Origin: Algoriphagus formosus
Lineage (GTDB): Bacteria > Bacteroidota > Bacteroidia > Cytophagales > Cyclobacteriaceae
Assembly (NCBI RefSeq): GCF_002807035.1
Contig: NZ_NIUC01000003.1
Coordinates: forward strand, 310,001 to 374,000
DNA: 64,000 nucleotides
Direction of reading: 5' to 3'
The notes under the pieces were generated by a model that was not told where the DNA came from, made no database searches, and was given only the letters and a program-made list of their open reading frames with translations. The translations under genes and the position numbers were made by a program. This document shows, in pieces, positions 51,996 to 60,149 of this stretch; the first letter of the stretch is position 1; each line of letters starts with the position of its first letter.

Positions 51996-52895
51996 ATGAA
52001 GCTCAAGGATAAAATGTACCGGGTCTCAGTTATTCTCAACCATGCAAGAATGGGAGGATTTACTTGGGATTTTATTTCTGATAAAATGAAGAACAGCCTA
52101 AATACCTTTGGGGTCCAAGAGGGGTACTCGATCAGGACTTTCCAAAGGGATTTGAATTCAATCCGAGAGGTATATGGTATTGATATCGTATTCAATAAAA
52201 GTTTGAAAAAATATCAGATTAATGAAGAAGAATCTACTCCAATAAGAATGCATTTATTGGAATCTTGGGATATTATCAATGCCTTTGATTTAGCGTCTGA
52301 CTTAGATCAGATTGTATTCTTTGATGAAAGGAAAGCCAAAGGTACTGAACACCTTTCTTCATTTGTAGAAGCAATCAGGAAAGGATTAAAGGTTAGATTT
52401 AAGCACTTCAGAAACTGGCTTGAAACTTCAGATTATCGAGAGATTTCTCCTTTAGCACTGAAAGAGGTGAAGTATGCATGGTACCTTATTGGGTTAAATG
52501 AAAAGGGAGAATTGAGGAATTATGGATTAGACCGAATTCATCATTTGACAATTACATCTAAAAAATTTGAAAAGCCTGATGGTTTAAATCTTAAAGATTA
52601 CTACCAGAATGTATTTGGGATTTTAAATGATTCCTCAATACCAGTAGAGACTATCAAACTTCAATTCTCCAAAGAGCAGGGACATTATATTAAATCCTTA
52701 CCCATTCATTCAAGTCAGAAAGTTATTCAGGATGATGAAAATGGGTTGATTATCGAGCTTCGACTGAAAATCAACCACGAACTTATATCGGAAATATTAT
52801 CCTATGGAGATCAGGTAAGGGTTTTGGAGCCTGAAGGGATTAGGAAGAGGTGTGAGGGTATTTTAAATGATATTTTAATTAATATTGAAGATTAA
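51996..52895 (+). CDS. WYL-domain transcriptional regulator (copy 1)
   Basis: A 299-residue regulator with an N-terminal helix-turn-helix region (about 1-75: FTWDFISDKMKNSL, SIRTFQRDLNSIREVYGIDI), a WYL domain (about 125-190: VRFKHFRNWLETSDYREISPLALKEVKYAWYLIGLNEKGELRNYGLDRI) and a C-terminal extension (about 215-295). WYL proteins sense nucleic acid or nucleotide ligands and often control defence genes. It is a paralogue of the regulator at 59183, with matching C-termini (INHELISEILSYGDQVRV here, INYELISVILSHGDEVRV there). It is divergent from the two nuclease genes. Confidence 0.85.
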   Translation: MKLKDKMYRVSVILNHARMGGFTWDFISDKMKNSLNTFGVQEGYSIRTFQRDLNSIREVYGIDIVFNKSLKKYQINEEESTPIRMHLLESWDIINAFDLASDLDQIVFFDERKAKGTEHLSSFVEAIRKGLKVRFKHFRNWLETSDYREISPLALKEVKYAWYLIGLNEKGELRNYGLDRIHHLTITSKKFEKPDGLNLKDYYQNVFGILNDSSIPVETIKLQFSKEQGHYIKSLPIHSSQKVIQDDENGLIIELRLKINHELISEILSYGDQVRVLEPEGIRKRCEGILNDILINIED

Positions 52896-52921
52896 TTATT
52901 TCAAATTAAGAAGCCCAAAAT

Positions 52922-53251
52922 ATGTCCTTTCAAGAATTAATTACTCTGTTAAAACAAGAACTTGAACACAAAAAATTAGAATTTTTGACTATTCCCACTT
53001 TAGGAGGAAGAAGTAAAATTACTTTTTCCATCAACGAAGAGAATATAAAAATCACAACTTCAAATGGCAACTCCTATACTGTAGATCCAAAATTTTTCGA
53101 AGCAGTTTGGAATCATTTTTTAAGATTAGAGGATGATAAAAAGTTTGAAAAAAGTTCATATGACGATAAAAACTGGCCAGCAGGTGAGGGCAATCCAAAT
53201 ATGATTTTTAGCCCTTACCTTCCAGCACTTTTCAAATATTTCAATCTTTAA
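52922..53251 (+). CDS. Hypothetical protein, 109 aa
   Basis: A small soluble protein starting with a helix (SFQELITLLKQELEHKKL), then two short strands (RSKITFSINEENIKITTS) and a C-terminal part rich in aromatic residues (VWNHFLRLEDDKKF, MIFSPYLPALFKYF). No family was recognised. It follows the WYL gene by 26 bases on the same strand and its end overlaps the convergent next gene by four bases. It could be co-transcribed with the regulator. Confidence 0.55.
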   Translation: MSFQELITLLKQELEHKKLEFLTIPTLGGRSKITFSINEENIKITTSNGNSYTVDPKFFEAVWNHFLRLEDDKKFEKSSYDDKNWPAGEGNPNMIFSPYLPALFKYFNL

Positions 53252-53844
53252 AATGATCCATTTGAAAATTGAATTAACTCCCATTTAGCTAAAGACATCT
53301 TGGGGTTTTTAGTGTTTTTTATAAATTCTTTTATGAAGTTAACTTTCGTCGCATGCTCTTCAATGGAGTTAACATATCCCCACGCAGCGTTTTTACTCTT
53401 TTGACCAATTGACGTTAGGATTATTCTATCTACAGGACATTGTGGCGGTTCTTCGATTTTTCCAATGCACCAAAGATGTTTAAGAAAAACTGAAAGACTT
53501 TTTTGGGAGTGGGAGATTCTAAAACCTGGATCATATCCATATTTCGGATGAGCACTCTTTAAAAAATGGTCAGAATATTTCTGATTCATGAAGTCTTTCA
53601 ATTCAATTATATCATTGTAATAGGTTTCTTCACTTACCGAACTGATATACTTCGTAGAAATGTCCATAAGTTTACCGGCAAGTGTTGACCTGATAATTTT
53701 CTTTTGGCTAAAAGAGGTATTTGGTTCATAAAGGGAGTTGTGTTGAAGTGCAGCACTAATCGCTAGCGATTGAGCCTTTTCAATCGATTCTGTTGGGTTG
53801 TATTTGTTTAAAAACTTTGATTTGGCAATGCTTAAAGTTTCCAT
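53248..53844 (-). CDS. Hypothetical protein, 198 aa
   Basis: A mostly helical soluble protein with no signal peptide or membrane segment. Visible features are SIEKAQSLAISAALQHN near residue 20, the charged KKIIRSTLAGKLMD, and a central FRISHSQKSLSVFLKHLWCIGKIEEPPQCPVDRIIL, whose two Cys and helix-rich layout is seen in some small DNA-associated proteins. No family was recognised. It is the last gene on the minus strand after the FtsZ-like gene, 43 bases downstream, so it may belong to that operon. Confidence 0.55.
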   Translation of the reverse strand: METLSIAKSKFLNKYNPTESIEKAQSLAISAALQHNSLYEPNTSFSQKKIIRSTLAGKLMDISTKYISSVSEETYYNDIIELKDFMNQKYSDHFLKSAHPKYGYDPGFRISHSQKSLSVFLKHLWCIGKIEEPPQCPVDRIILTSIGQKSKNAAWGYVNSIEEHATKVNFIKEFIKNTKNPKMSLAKWELIQFSNGSF

Positions 53845-53887
53845 TTTTTTAAGTTTAGTATTTAAAGCGTTGATGTTAATTTTTTGA

Positions 53888-54421
53888 TTATCCGATTTGC
53901 TTTAGAACCCAATGATCTCCTAGCAAAAAATATTCTTCAGATGTGCACAATCCATATCCAATTTTCAGATCCTCTAAAGAAATTGACCGTTGGTTTAAGT
54001 CAGTAAGCCCTAACACTACTCGTTCGGCTACTTCAACTGGATATCTACCTTCCTTTTCAGGTGGCCGGAGGCTAATAAATTTAATTTTCTCAGGATTTTC
54101 AAGTGTTTTTACAAACTGACCAATTGCTTCGTAAAGCCCATTCCCACTTCCAAACCCTAAAGCAGCAATACAGAATATATCCCCATCCAGAGTTGTCAGA
54201 ATTTCCTTTAGTCTTTCTGGCATTTTTTTCCGAGCAGTGATGTTGGAGAATAATTTTTTCTCAGGGAAAAAGATATATTTATAAGGCACCTCATCTTCAT
54301 TTGGATCGATATCATTGATGACCGTGAAGGAGTCAAGCTTAAGGTCTTTTGCGTAAGAGGAGAAGAAAGATGATCCATATGATCCAAGAGCAAGTAGATG
54401 TTTTTTTTGATCTTTTTTCAT
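53888..54421 (-). CDS. Small tubulin/FtsZ-like GTPase-domain protein (copy A)
   Basis: A 177-residue protein that reads like the N-terminal nucleotide-binding half of FtsZ. HLLALGSYGSSFF corresponds to the first glycine-rich loop, FTVINDIDPN to the FtsZ AVNTDAQ strand, LDGDIFCIAALGFGSGNGL to the tubulin signature (GADMVFIAAGMGGGTGTG in FtsZ), and FISLRPPEKEGRYPVEVAERVV to the PFxFEGxxRxxxA strand. The FtsZ C-terminal domain, which supplies the GTP-hydrolysing loop to the next subunit, is absent, so ordinary filament hydrolysis is unlikely. The gene follows the AAA+/M41 gene on the same strand. Similarity was judged by eye. Confidence 0.6.
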   Translation of the reverse strand: MKKDQKKHLLALGSYGSSFFSSYAKDLKLDSFTVINDIDPNEDEVPYKYIFFPEKKLFSNITARKKMPERLKEILTTLDGDIFCIAALGFGSGNGLYEAIGQFVKTLENPEKIKFISLRPPEKEGRYPVEVAERVVLGLTDLNQRSISLEDLKIGYGLCTSEEYFLLGDHWVLKQIG

Positions 54422-54474
54422 TCATGAATTAAGGTTTAAGTGAAACGATAGTGCAAAGGTCTAATCTTAGGTGT

Positions 54475-54487
54475 CACTTTTTGTCGT
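54475..54487. promoter_or_regulatory. Motif CACTTTTTGTCGT upstream of FtsZ-like copy A
   Basis: This 13-base string matches CACTAATTGTCGT at 56726 at 11 of 13 positions. Each copy lies 50-80 bases upstream of a minus-strand start (54421 and 56646), so the two may be operators for one regulator such as a WYL protein. Confidence 0.35.
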
Positions 54488-54624
54488 TATAAAAATTATT
54501 CCTCAGTATCTAATTCCAAACTTCAGTCTCATGAGAGGTTTTCCATCATCCTCTCAGGTACCGCTTACTATCTGAAAATTTTCACGAAGCCCTGACCTTA
54601 CCAATCGGAAAATTACGATTGGTA

Positions 54625-56646
54625 CTAATTTCCTATAGAGTTAATTTTCTCTAACAAGATTTCCCTCACACCCTTCTCACTACTGCCCAATTTTTGAATC
54701 AGAGTTTGTGAACCATATTTTTTCACAATCTCTGATAACTCTTCTCGCTCCAGAATTGGTTTTTCCATAAGGGTCTTGGTCATTTGAAGCAGAAGGCTTT
54801 CTTGTTCCAACAAGATCTTTTCTGTGTTTCTTGCTGATTCTTCGATGAATGAAGTAGCTTTCTGATAAATATCCTCTGTAACCGGAAAGTGATATATAGA
54901 GAGTTGTTCTTTATGGCCATAGAATAGGGGAGAGCCACCAAAACCGTACTCCTTGAAAAAAGTAAGAACTTCATGGCTCGCTGAAGCCAAATCTGTTTTG
55001 GAACCCTCTTGGATACCATCTTCTCCAAGAATTACCTTCTCTGCGATATAGCCACCCAGATAGGTCATTGTTAGTTTTTTTAATCGATCACGATTCATGA
55101 AATCAAAAGAGAACCCACTTTGGAGGTTTCCGAGCTTTTCTCCTTCGTTGCTTACAGATTGGACTTTGGAAGGGATTTCACCAAATACTGCACAATAAAC
55201 CACAGCATGCCCGGCTTCATGAAGGGCTGTTGAGGCTTGGACATCAGTTGGGTTCATTTCAAGTTTAGAGATCACATTTAATTCCAAAGGATTGAATGCT
55301 CTAAAAACTCTTTTTCCTCTCTTGAAAAATTGTACTTCCAAGACATATCCATCGAAAGCCACCTCAATCTGGTCAACGTCTCTGACCATGGTAAGAGAAG
55401 ATTCAATGAAAGGGATGCTACCAACCATGATCCTTTGGAATGCTGATAAGATAGACCAAGCTCCCGAAGCTGGTACAACGCCTTCCATGAAAAGTAATTG
55501 GCGAACGCTATCTTCAAACGAAGTCCTTACTCCATACTCAGTATTGAGGTTTTGGGCAAAGTTTTGGAGTTCCTTTTCTATGATTAGACTAAATGCCCTC
55601 CTGGAGAGGCAAGGAATCAAAATATGGTTACTTCCTAATCTCGAAAGCTTCTCGATTTCCAAGTTCTGCATAAGGATTTTTTTTATTTTTTCTGGCCCAA
55701 CTTTTAGAGAGGATAAATAGAATGCATCAGGATCAAGTGAAAAGGAAATGTCATTTTCAAATGGAAATAAGCCCTTCAAATTTCCAAGTATGAAGAATAC
55801 AGAATTGGATACATCTATTCGCTCAGGCTCAAAGGCTTTCTTTACCAAAGCATCCAAAAACTCCATCAATCCGATTTCATCTACGGTTTTGATGTGCTCT
55901 ATCAGATCCTTGTAGGTGCCAAATTCATGAAGTTGGGACTGATAAATCACCTTCGCTTCATATCGGTTGAAGACAAAAAGATTGGACTCATTTTCTACTA
56001 AATCCTGTTCGTGAATGCTTCGCCTTTTGGGCATTGTTAATGGAATTCCTCTCTCCTTAAAGAATTCTACAAAATCTTCTGAAACCAAGCCCTCTTTTAC
56101 TTTAAGTCCTTTATTGATCCAACCTGAAAATTCACGATAGATCTCAAGAATTTTTTCGGACCCGATAGGGGATCTTTCTTTTTCCAATACACCTTCACCG
56201 ATTAGCTTCCAGAGTTTCTTTGATTCGTTGAAAGGATGATTTGATTCCGGTGAATAGATTAAATCCTGAAAATTATCTATTAGAAAGACTGCTTGCAAAG
56301 GAGAATTCAGATAAGACAAATGCTCAATTTTTTGGGAGAGTTTTTGAAGATTTCGAGCATCGCTGTCTATTTCAAAAAAGATGTCCTGAAGCTGCAAGAA
56401 ATTTATAATCTCACGAACCAGTCTTGTTTTTCCTACTCCGGTCAATCCCCATAGATTGATTACTATGGGTCTACTTAGATGACTTTCCACACCATACCAT
56501 GCGCTCAAGGCTGGGATGATTGCATCAATTGCGGGATGCATGTGAGGAAAGGTGCTTTGGAGATGATTCTTGAGATTTTGGAGCTGATTGAAAGGGTTTT
56601 CAAGTTTTTTAGAGTTCATGGCAATTCTGATTTGATTCCGTTTCAT
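54625..56646 (-). CDS. ClpB-D2-like AAA+ ATPase fused to an FtsH-type M41 zinc peptidase, soluble
   Basis: A 673-residue predicted ATP-driven protease. The AAA+ part has Walker A at residues 67-74 (GLTGVGKT), Walker B near 119-125 (AVFLIDNFQD, Asn where Glu is usual), a sensor-1-like FFILGN, and a small domain like ClpA/ClpB D2 (HILIPCLSRRAFSLIIEKEL, then ASGAWSILSAF where Clp proteins have the GAR sensor-2 Arg). The peptidase has HEAGH at 476-480 and D552 in SKTDLASAS; the separation of 76 is close to the 78 of E. coli FtsH. FtsH membrane segments are missing. A start at 56619 is also possible. It precedes the FtsZ-like gene at 53888 on the same strand. Confidence 0.75.
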   Translation of the reverse strand: MKRNQIRIAMNSKKLENPFNQLQNLKNHLQSTFPHMHPAIDAIIPALSAWYGVESHLSRPIVINLWGLTGVGKTRLVREIINFLQLQDIFFEIDSDARNLQKLSQKIEHLSYLNSPLQAVFLIDNFQDLIYSPESNHPFNESKKLWKLIGEGVLEKERSPIGSEKILEIYREFSGWINKGLKVKEGLVSEDFVEFFKERGIPLTMPKRRSIHEQDLVENESNLFVFNRYEAKVIYQSQLHEFGTYKDLIEHIKTVDEIGLMEFLDALVKKAFEPERIDVSNSVFFILGNLKGLFPFENDISFSLDPDAFYLSSLKVGPEKIKKILMQNLEIEKLSRLGSNHILIPCLSRRAFSLIIEKELQNFAQNLNTEYGVRTSFEDSVRQLLFMEGVVPASGAWSILSAFQRIMVGSIPFIESSLTMVRDVDQIEVAFDGYVLEVQFFKRGKRVFRAFNPLELNVISKLEMNPTDVQASTALHEAGHAVVYCAVFGEIPSKVQSVSNEGEKLGNLQSGFSFDFMNRDRLKKLTMTYLGGYIAEKVILGEDGIQEGSKTDLASASHEVLTFFKEYGFGGSPLFYGHKEQLSIYHFPVTEDIYQKATSFIEESARNTEKILLEQESLLLQMTKTLMEKPILEREELSEIVKKYGSQTLIQKLGSSEKGVREILLEKINSIGN

Positions 56647-56725
56647 TTAAAGAAAGCCGAATCATTTTGCTAATTGCTATGAGTTGCTCAAAATTTTTCA
56701 GGGTTTATTTTTAATCTCAACGGGA

Positions 56726-56738
56726 CACTAATTGTCGT
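56726..56738. promoter_or_regulatory. Motif CACTAATTGTCGT upstream of the AAA+/M41 gene
   Basis: The second copy of the motif at 54475, in the 191-bp region between the divergent AAA+/M41 gene and the 145-residue gene at 56838. It may be a shared operator. Confidence 0.35.
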
Positions 56739-56837
56739 ATACAGATTGAAGAAAAGAATAAATTATCAAAATGAATTTTGTATGATTGAAAGAATTGATT
56801 TTATCAAATTCTTTCTTCTTCCGAACCCAAACTCACC

Positions 56838-57275
56838 ATGACATTCGACTTCGACGATAATAAAGAGGATTACAATTTTCACCCTGTTCAGGTTACTTTG
56901 AATTCAGGACTTGAGCTAACCTTAAAGGGCTTTCATTTGACCTTCACCTATGGAGGGTTGATAGAGGGGAACCCCTTGCAAGGAAGTGTTATTGAATTCA
57001 TCAAAGAGGAGATACGAGTGCCAAAAAACTGGGGTGAGCGTAAACTCTTCAGTATTCCTGCTAAAGAAGATGGACTTAATACACTTCTGCCTTTATTTTC
57101 TTGCTATGCATATTTGACCAGCGATATACCGGCTGGAGATTCATTTGCAGATGGCTCTGAACTGGTGGTTCATTGGTTCGAAAAATCAATACAAGATAGG
57201 CCTATAACTCTGGTAATAGAGGAAGCAGTTAAAGATCTGAATTGGAAAAATGAAGCTGATGATTTTTTGTATTAG
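56838..57275 (+). CDS. Hypothetical protein, 145 aa, intact member of a three-copy island family
   Basis: A soluble acidic protein with no signal peptide. An N-terminal run of strands (FHPVQVTLNSGLELTLKGFHLTFTYGGLIEGNP) is followed by ERKLFSIPAKEDG, a LPLFSCYAYLTSD strand and a conserved C-terminal helix block (SELVVHWFEKSIQDRPITLVIEEAVKDLNWKNEADDF). Two paralogues of nearly the same length lie at 60877-61317 and 61351-61782, each with one in-frame TAG. The gene is divergent from the AAA+/M41 gene and lies within the island module. No family was recognised; an adaptor or immunity role is only a guess. Confidence 0.7.
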   Translation: MTFDFDDNKEDYNFHPVQVTLNSGLELTLKGFHLTFTYGGLIEGNPLQGSVIEFIKEEIRVPKNWGERKLFSIPAKEDGLNTLLPLFSCYAYLTSDIPAGDSFADGSELVVHWFEKSIQDRPITLVIEEAVKDLNWKNEADDFLY

Positions 57276-57384
57276 GCCTTGCTGATTTTCTAAATTCAAA
57301 AAATATCTATTAAACTAGATTTCCGACAAATCGCTGGCATCGATCAACCTTTCATTAAGATCAAATTGGATTCAGGACGAATTA

Positions 57385-58029
57385 TTAACCTTTGAATAGC
57401 TCAAAAATGCGCTGATCTAACAATTCGTAAGCCGTTCGGATAGAGATATTTCCAAAAGTTTTTCTGATTTCTTCACTATAGATTACCGAAGGTTCCTTGC
57501 CATTTTCTGCCAAAAGGTGAATAGCAAGATCGGCATGGGCACTTTTCCTACTTCCTTCAAATTCAAAGGGTAAAGTGCCTATCCACTCTAAATTTTGCTT
57601 TGGGTTTTGATAGTGCATTCCAATCGACTGAAACAGCAATGTTCCAGTAGCTTTCCCCAAACCAGCCAAAAAGACCAAATCACCTTTCAGACTCCTTAAA
57701 TAGTCATCGATTTCCGATGAAATAGGCAAAATGGGAAGGTTTCCATTTTTTAGAATTTTCGTTGAACCAATTGATTCGAAAAGTGAATCTGGAGTCGAAA
57801 ACCTGATGAATTCTCCTTCTTGATTATGGATTGTTGGTCTTTCCCCATCTATAAGCGTAACGGATTGAAAAGGAAGCTCTTTTATGTTTTTTGCTGCGAA
57901 ATGGCAGGCGGCTGTTCCCAACGCGATTAAATGACGTGATTCTTTTTCACTTTTTGCCAAAGAATGCGTTATTGCGAATGTCGACCCTGCTGCCAAGGAG
58001 AGTGTTTTAAGAAATTTTCTTCTTTCCAT
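57385..58029 (-). CDS. Tubulin/FtsZ-like GTPase-domain protein with Tat-like signal (copy B)
   Basis: A 214-residue protein. Residues 1-30 (MERRKFLKTLSLAAGSTFAI) look like a twin-arginine signal. The rest matches the FtsZ N-terminal domain in order: HLIALGTAACHFA (first loop), LKGDLVFLAGLGKATGT (tubulin signature region, GADMVFIAAGMGGGTGTG in FtsZ) and LEWIGTLPFEFEGSRKSAHADLAIHLL (TKPFNFEGKKRMAFAEQGI in FtsZ). The C-terminal FtsZ domain is absent. An export signal on a GTPase-like protein is odd, because the periplasm has no GTP; it may act as a membrane anchor, or nucleotide binding may be lost. It follows the degenerate ATPase gene on the same strand. Confidence 0.6.
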   Translation of the reverse strand: MERRKFLKTLSLAAGSTFAITHSLAKSEKESRHLIALGTAACHFAAKNIKELPFQSVTLIDGERPTIHNQEGEFIRFSTPDSLFESIGSTKILKNGNLPILPISSEIDDYLRSLKGDLVFLAGLGKATGTLLFQSIGMHYQNPKQNLEWIGTLPFEFEGSRKSAHADLAIHLLAENGKEPSVIYSEEIRKTFGNISIRTAYELLDQRIFELFKG

Positions 58030-58077
58030 TGAATCAATAGATTTAGTAATTGTTAGAGATATTTATTCTAATTACGG

Positions 58078-59094
58078 TCAGTCTACTTCGGCTGAAAATC
58101 TCCATCCTCCCTTAAAATCAAGGATTATTTCATGGGCTTCGGGTTGCAATCCATTTAACCTTCCAACCATACGAGGATATTGTCTGAAAATAGGTTCAAA
58201 AAAATCAATAGCTTCTTTTTTTAGTTTTGCGTAGCTCAACTTTTTGTAAAACACATAGAAATGAAAGTAAGATAAGGCATTGCAAGTAAGTTTGACTGGA
58301 AACCCCAAAATTTGGCTCCCATAAGTCTCAATTACAGGACAAAGTGAAATCAAATCCATGGCGTACTGAATAGGAAAGCTTTCATCTTTAGAGAAAAAAA
58401 TCAAATCCTCTCTCCTTACATAGTTTTTCTCCACCAATCGCCTTAATTCAATCGGGTAAAAATCCTTTCGAAACCTTTCAAAATCTATTTCTGGGGAATC
58501 CCATAAGTATTGGATTAAACCGCCTCCGATGTCATATTCCATCGATTCAAAGTTTGGAATATAACTGACAATCAAATTTCCCCTCGCTTGGAGAGGCTTC
58601 AAGCGAAATTCGGACAAATCCAATTCTCTCCTTTCGCTCAAGAATTTGACTATTTGTTTTCCATTTTCACAAAGCTTCAAATCTTCAAATTGAACTTCAT
58701 GAAAGAAATCCCATAAGCCATCCGTAACAAGAACGCCTGGAAAATCAGAAAAATTTTCTTGAAGAGCTTGAGTTTGTGCAAGCTGAGAGGGACCATTAAT
58801 ATAATCAGCACTTTCCCATAAGAAAATGGTTTCATTCTGCCATTGGAGCAATTCTATCACGTCTGTAATAATCTTCCTCGCTTCCAACTTATTTTCAAAT
58901 CCAACCAAGTGAATAAAATGCGCTTCTTCTAAGGATTGCTCTCTGTAAATGATGGGTTGTAACTTTTCCAAAAAGTCATTTAGGAAAAGACAGTATTCAG
59001 GATGAATCTTCAATAGCGCCCTTTTCAAGAGGTCTAAATTCAGATCGGGTTTTGTCGCTTTCATAAGTCCAAACCTAAATCCACCTATTGCCAA
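58078..59094 (-). CDS. Degenerate AAA+-like protein, probable pseudo-ATPase paralogue of the AAA+/M41 protein
   Basis: A 338-residue protein. FIHLVGFENKLEARKIITDVIELLQW aligns with IVINLWGLTGVGKTRLVREIINFLQL of the AAA+/M41 protein, but Walker A (GLTGVGKT) has become GFENKLEA, with no P-loop Lys. PGVLVTDGLWDFF takes the place of the Walker B segment AVFLIDNFQDLI, and IELRRLVEKNYVRREDLIFF resembles the small-domain start of Clp-type AAA+ proteins. No peptidase domain follows. The alignment is by eye and weak outside these blocks. The gene is 88 bases from a divergent WYL regulator and is followed by FtsZ-like copy B, repeating the order of the other module. Confidence 0.5.
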   Translation of the reverse strand: MAIGGFRFGLMKATKPDLNLDLLKRALLKIHPEYCLFLNDFLEKLQPIIYREQSLEEAHFIHLVGFENKLEARKIITDVIELLQWQNETIFLWESADYINGPSQLAQTQALQENFSDFPGVLVTDGLWDFFHEVQFEDLKLCENGKQIVKFLSERRELDLSEFRLKPLQARGNLIVSYIPNFESMEYDIGGGLIQYLWDSPEIDFERFRKDFYPIELRRLVEKNYVRREDLIFFSKDESFPIQYAMDLISLCPVIETYGSQILGFPVKLTCNALSYFHFYVFYKKLSYAKLKKEAIDFFEPIFRQYPRMVGRLNGLQPEAHEIILDFKGGWRFSAEVD

Positions 59095-59130
59095 AAGATG
59101 ACTGAGGATAAATTTTTTTTAATTTTCACA

Positions 59131-59151
59131 CTCAGTCTTAATTTGGCTGAG
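59131..59151. promoter_or_regulatory. Inverted repeat CTCAG-N11-CTGAG in the WYL copy 2 divergent region
   Basis: CTCAG (59131-59135) and CTGAG (59147-59151) lie between the divergent starts at 59094 and 59183, a likely site for autoregulation by the WYL protein. The arms are short and the call is tentative. Confidence 0.3.
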
Positions 59152-59182
59152 GCTATCCTTTTATTGCAAGTGAATTACAATT

Positions 59183-60085
59183 ATGAGCAAACTAACATCT
59201 CTATATCGGCAACTTGAAATTATCAAACTCGCCAAAAAGGAATCATTTACATGGGGTAGAGTAGAGGAGCATTTAGAAAGAAAGTCTGAGGGGACAGATT
59301 TAGACTTGTTGATTTCAAAGCGGACCCTAAATCGAGATTTGAAAGAAATCCAAGAGCTATTTGGAATTGTAATCGAGTTCAACTTCAAGGCTGGAAAATA
59401 TCAGTTGAACATCGAGGAAAGTAGTGAAAACCATCTTGAGATATTGGAATCATTTGAGACTATTCAGGCATTTGGAAGGGCTCAGAAACTGAAGGGTAAG
59501 GTCTTCTTTGAGGAAAGGTTAGCAAGAGGAACGGAATATTTAAAACCTCTACTTGATGCCATAGAAAATCAGGAACAGGTTATGATTTCCTATGAGAAGT
59601 ATTGGAGAGGGCATGCTGAATACCGGAAAATCCGACCCGTTGCCCTCAAGGAATATCTTCATCGTTGGTATGTGCTTGCTTGGAATGAGCGGGATTATTT
59701 GCGCTTTTACGGTTTGGATAGAATCAAGTCAATAGAAAGTTTGCCTGGTAAAGTTAGTGTTCCACCAACTCCTGATCTGGAAACTCGATTTTTGGAAACT
59801 ATTGGGATTATTAATGATCCTGAACAGCCCGTTGAAACCGTAATTCTCACCTTTACTGAATTTAAAGGGAAGTATATCCAATCAATGCCACTACATCCGA
59901 CACAGCAAATCCTCATCGATGATGGGAAAATCCTTCAAATCAGTATCAGAGTCAAGATTAACTACGAACTTATCTCGGTGATTTTATCCCATGGGGATGA
60001 GGTTAGAGTGGAGAATCCGGAGAGGTTGAGGGAGATGGTTAGGCAAAAAACAGAGAATATATTAAATTATCTTTGGGTAAAGTAG
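59183..60085 (+). CDS. WYL-domain transcriptional regulator (copy 2)
   Basis: A 300-residue paralogue of the regulator at 51996. The N-terminal helix-turn-helix includes FTWGRVEEHLERKS and SKRTLNRDLKEIQELFGIVI. The WYL core is VMISYEKYWRGHAEYRKIRPVALKEYLHRWYVLAWNERDYLRFYGLDRI, and the C-terminal extension ends INYELISVILSHGDEVRVENPERLREM. It is divergent from the degenerate ATPase gene and probably controls the 57385-59094 pair and itself. Two such regulators in one island suggest two parallel modules. Confidence 0.85.
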   Translation: MSKLTSLYRQLEIIKLAKKESFTWGRVEEHLERKSEGTDLDLLISKRTLNRDLKEIQELFGIVIEFNFKAGKYQLNIEESSENHLEILESFETIQAFGRAQKLKGKVFFEERLARGTEYLKPLLDAIENQEQVMISYEKYWRGHAEYRKIRPVALKEYLHRWYVLAWNERDYLRFYGLDRIKSIESLPGKVSVPPTPDLETRFLETIGIINDPEQPVETVILTFTEFKGKYIQSMPLHPTQQILIDDGKILQISIRVKINYELISVILSHGDEVRVENPERLREMVRQKTENILNYLWVK

Positions 60086-60149
60086 ATAAAATTTTATTCT
60101 TCAAGAGAGAATTATAAAATTACAAATTGAAAATCAAGATAAAAACTTC

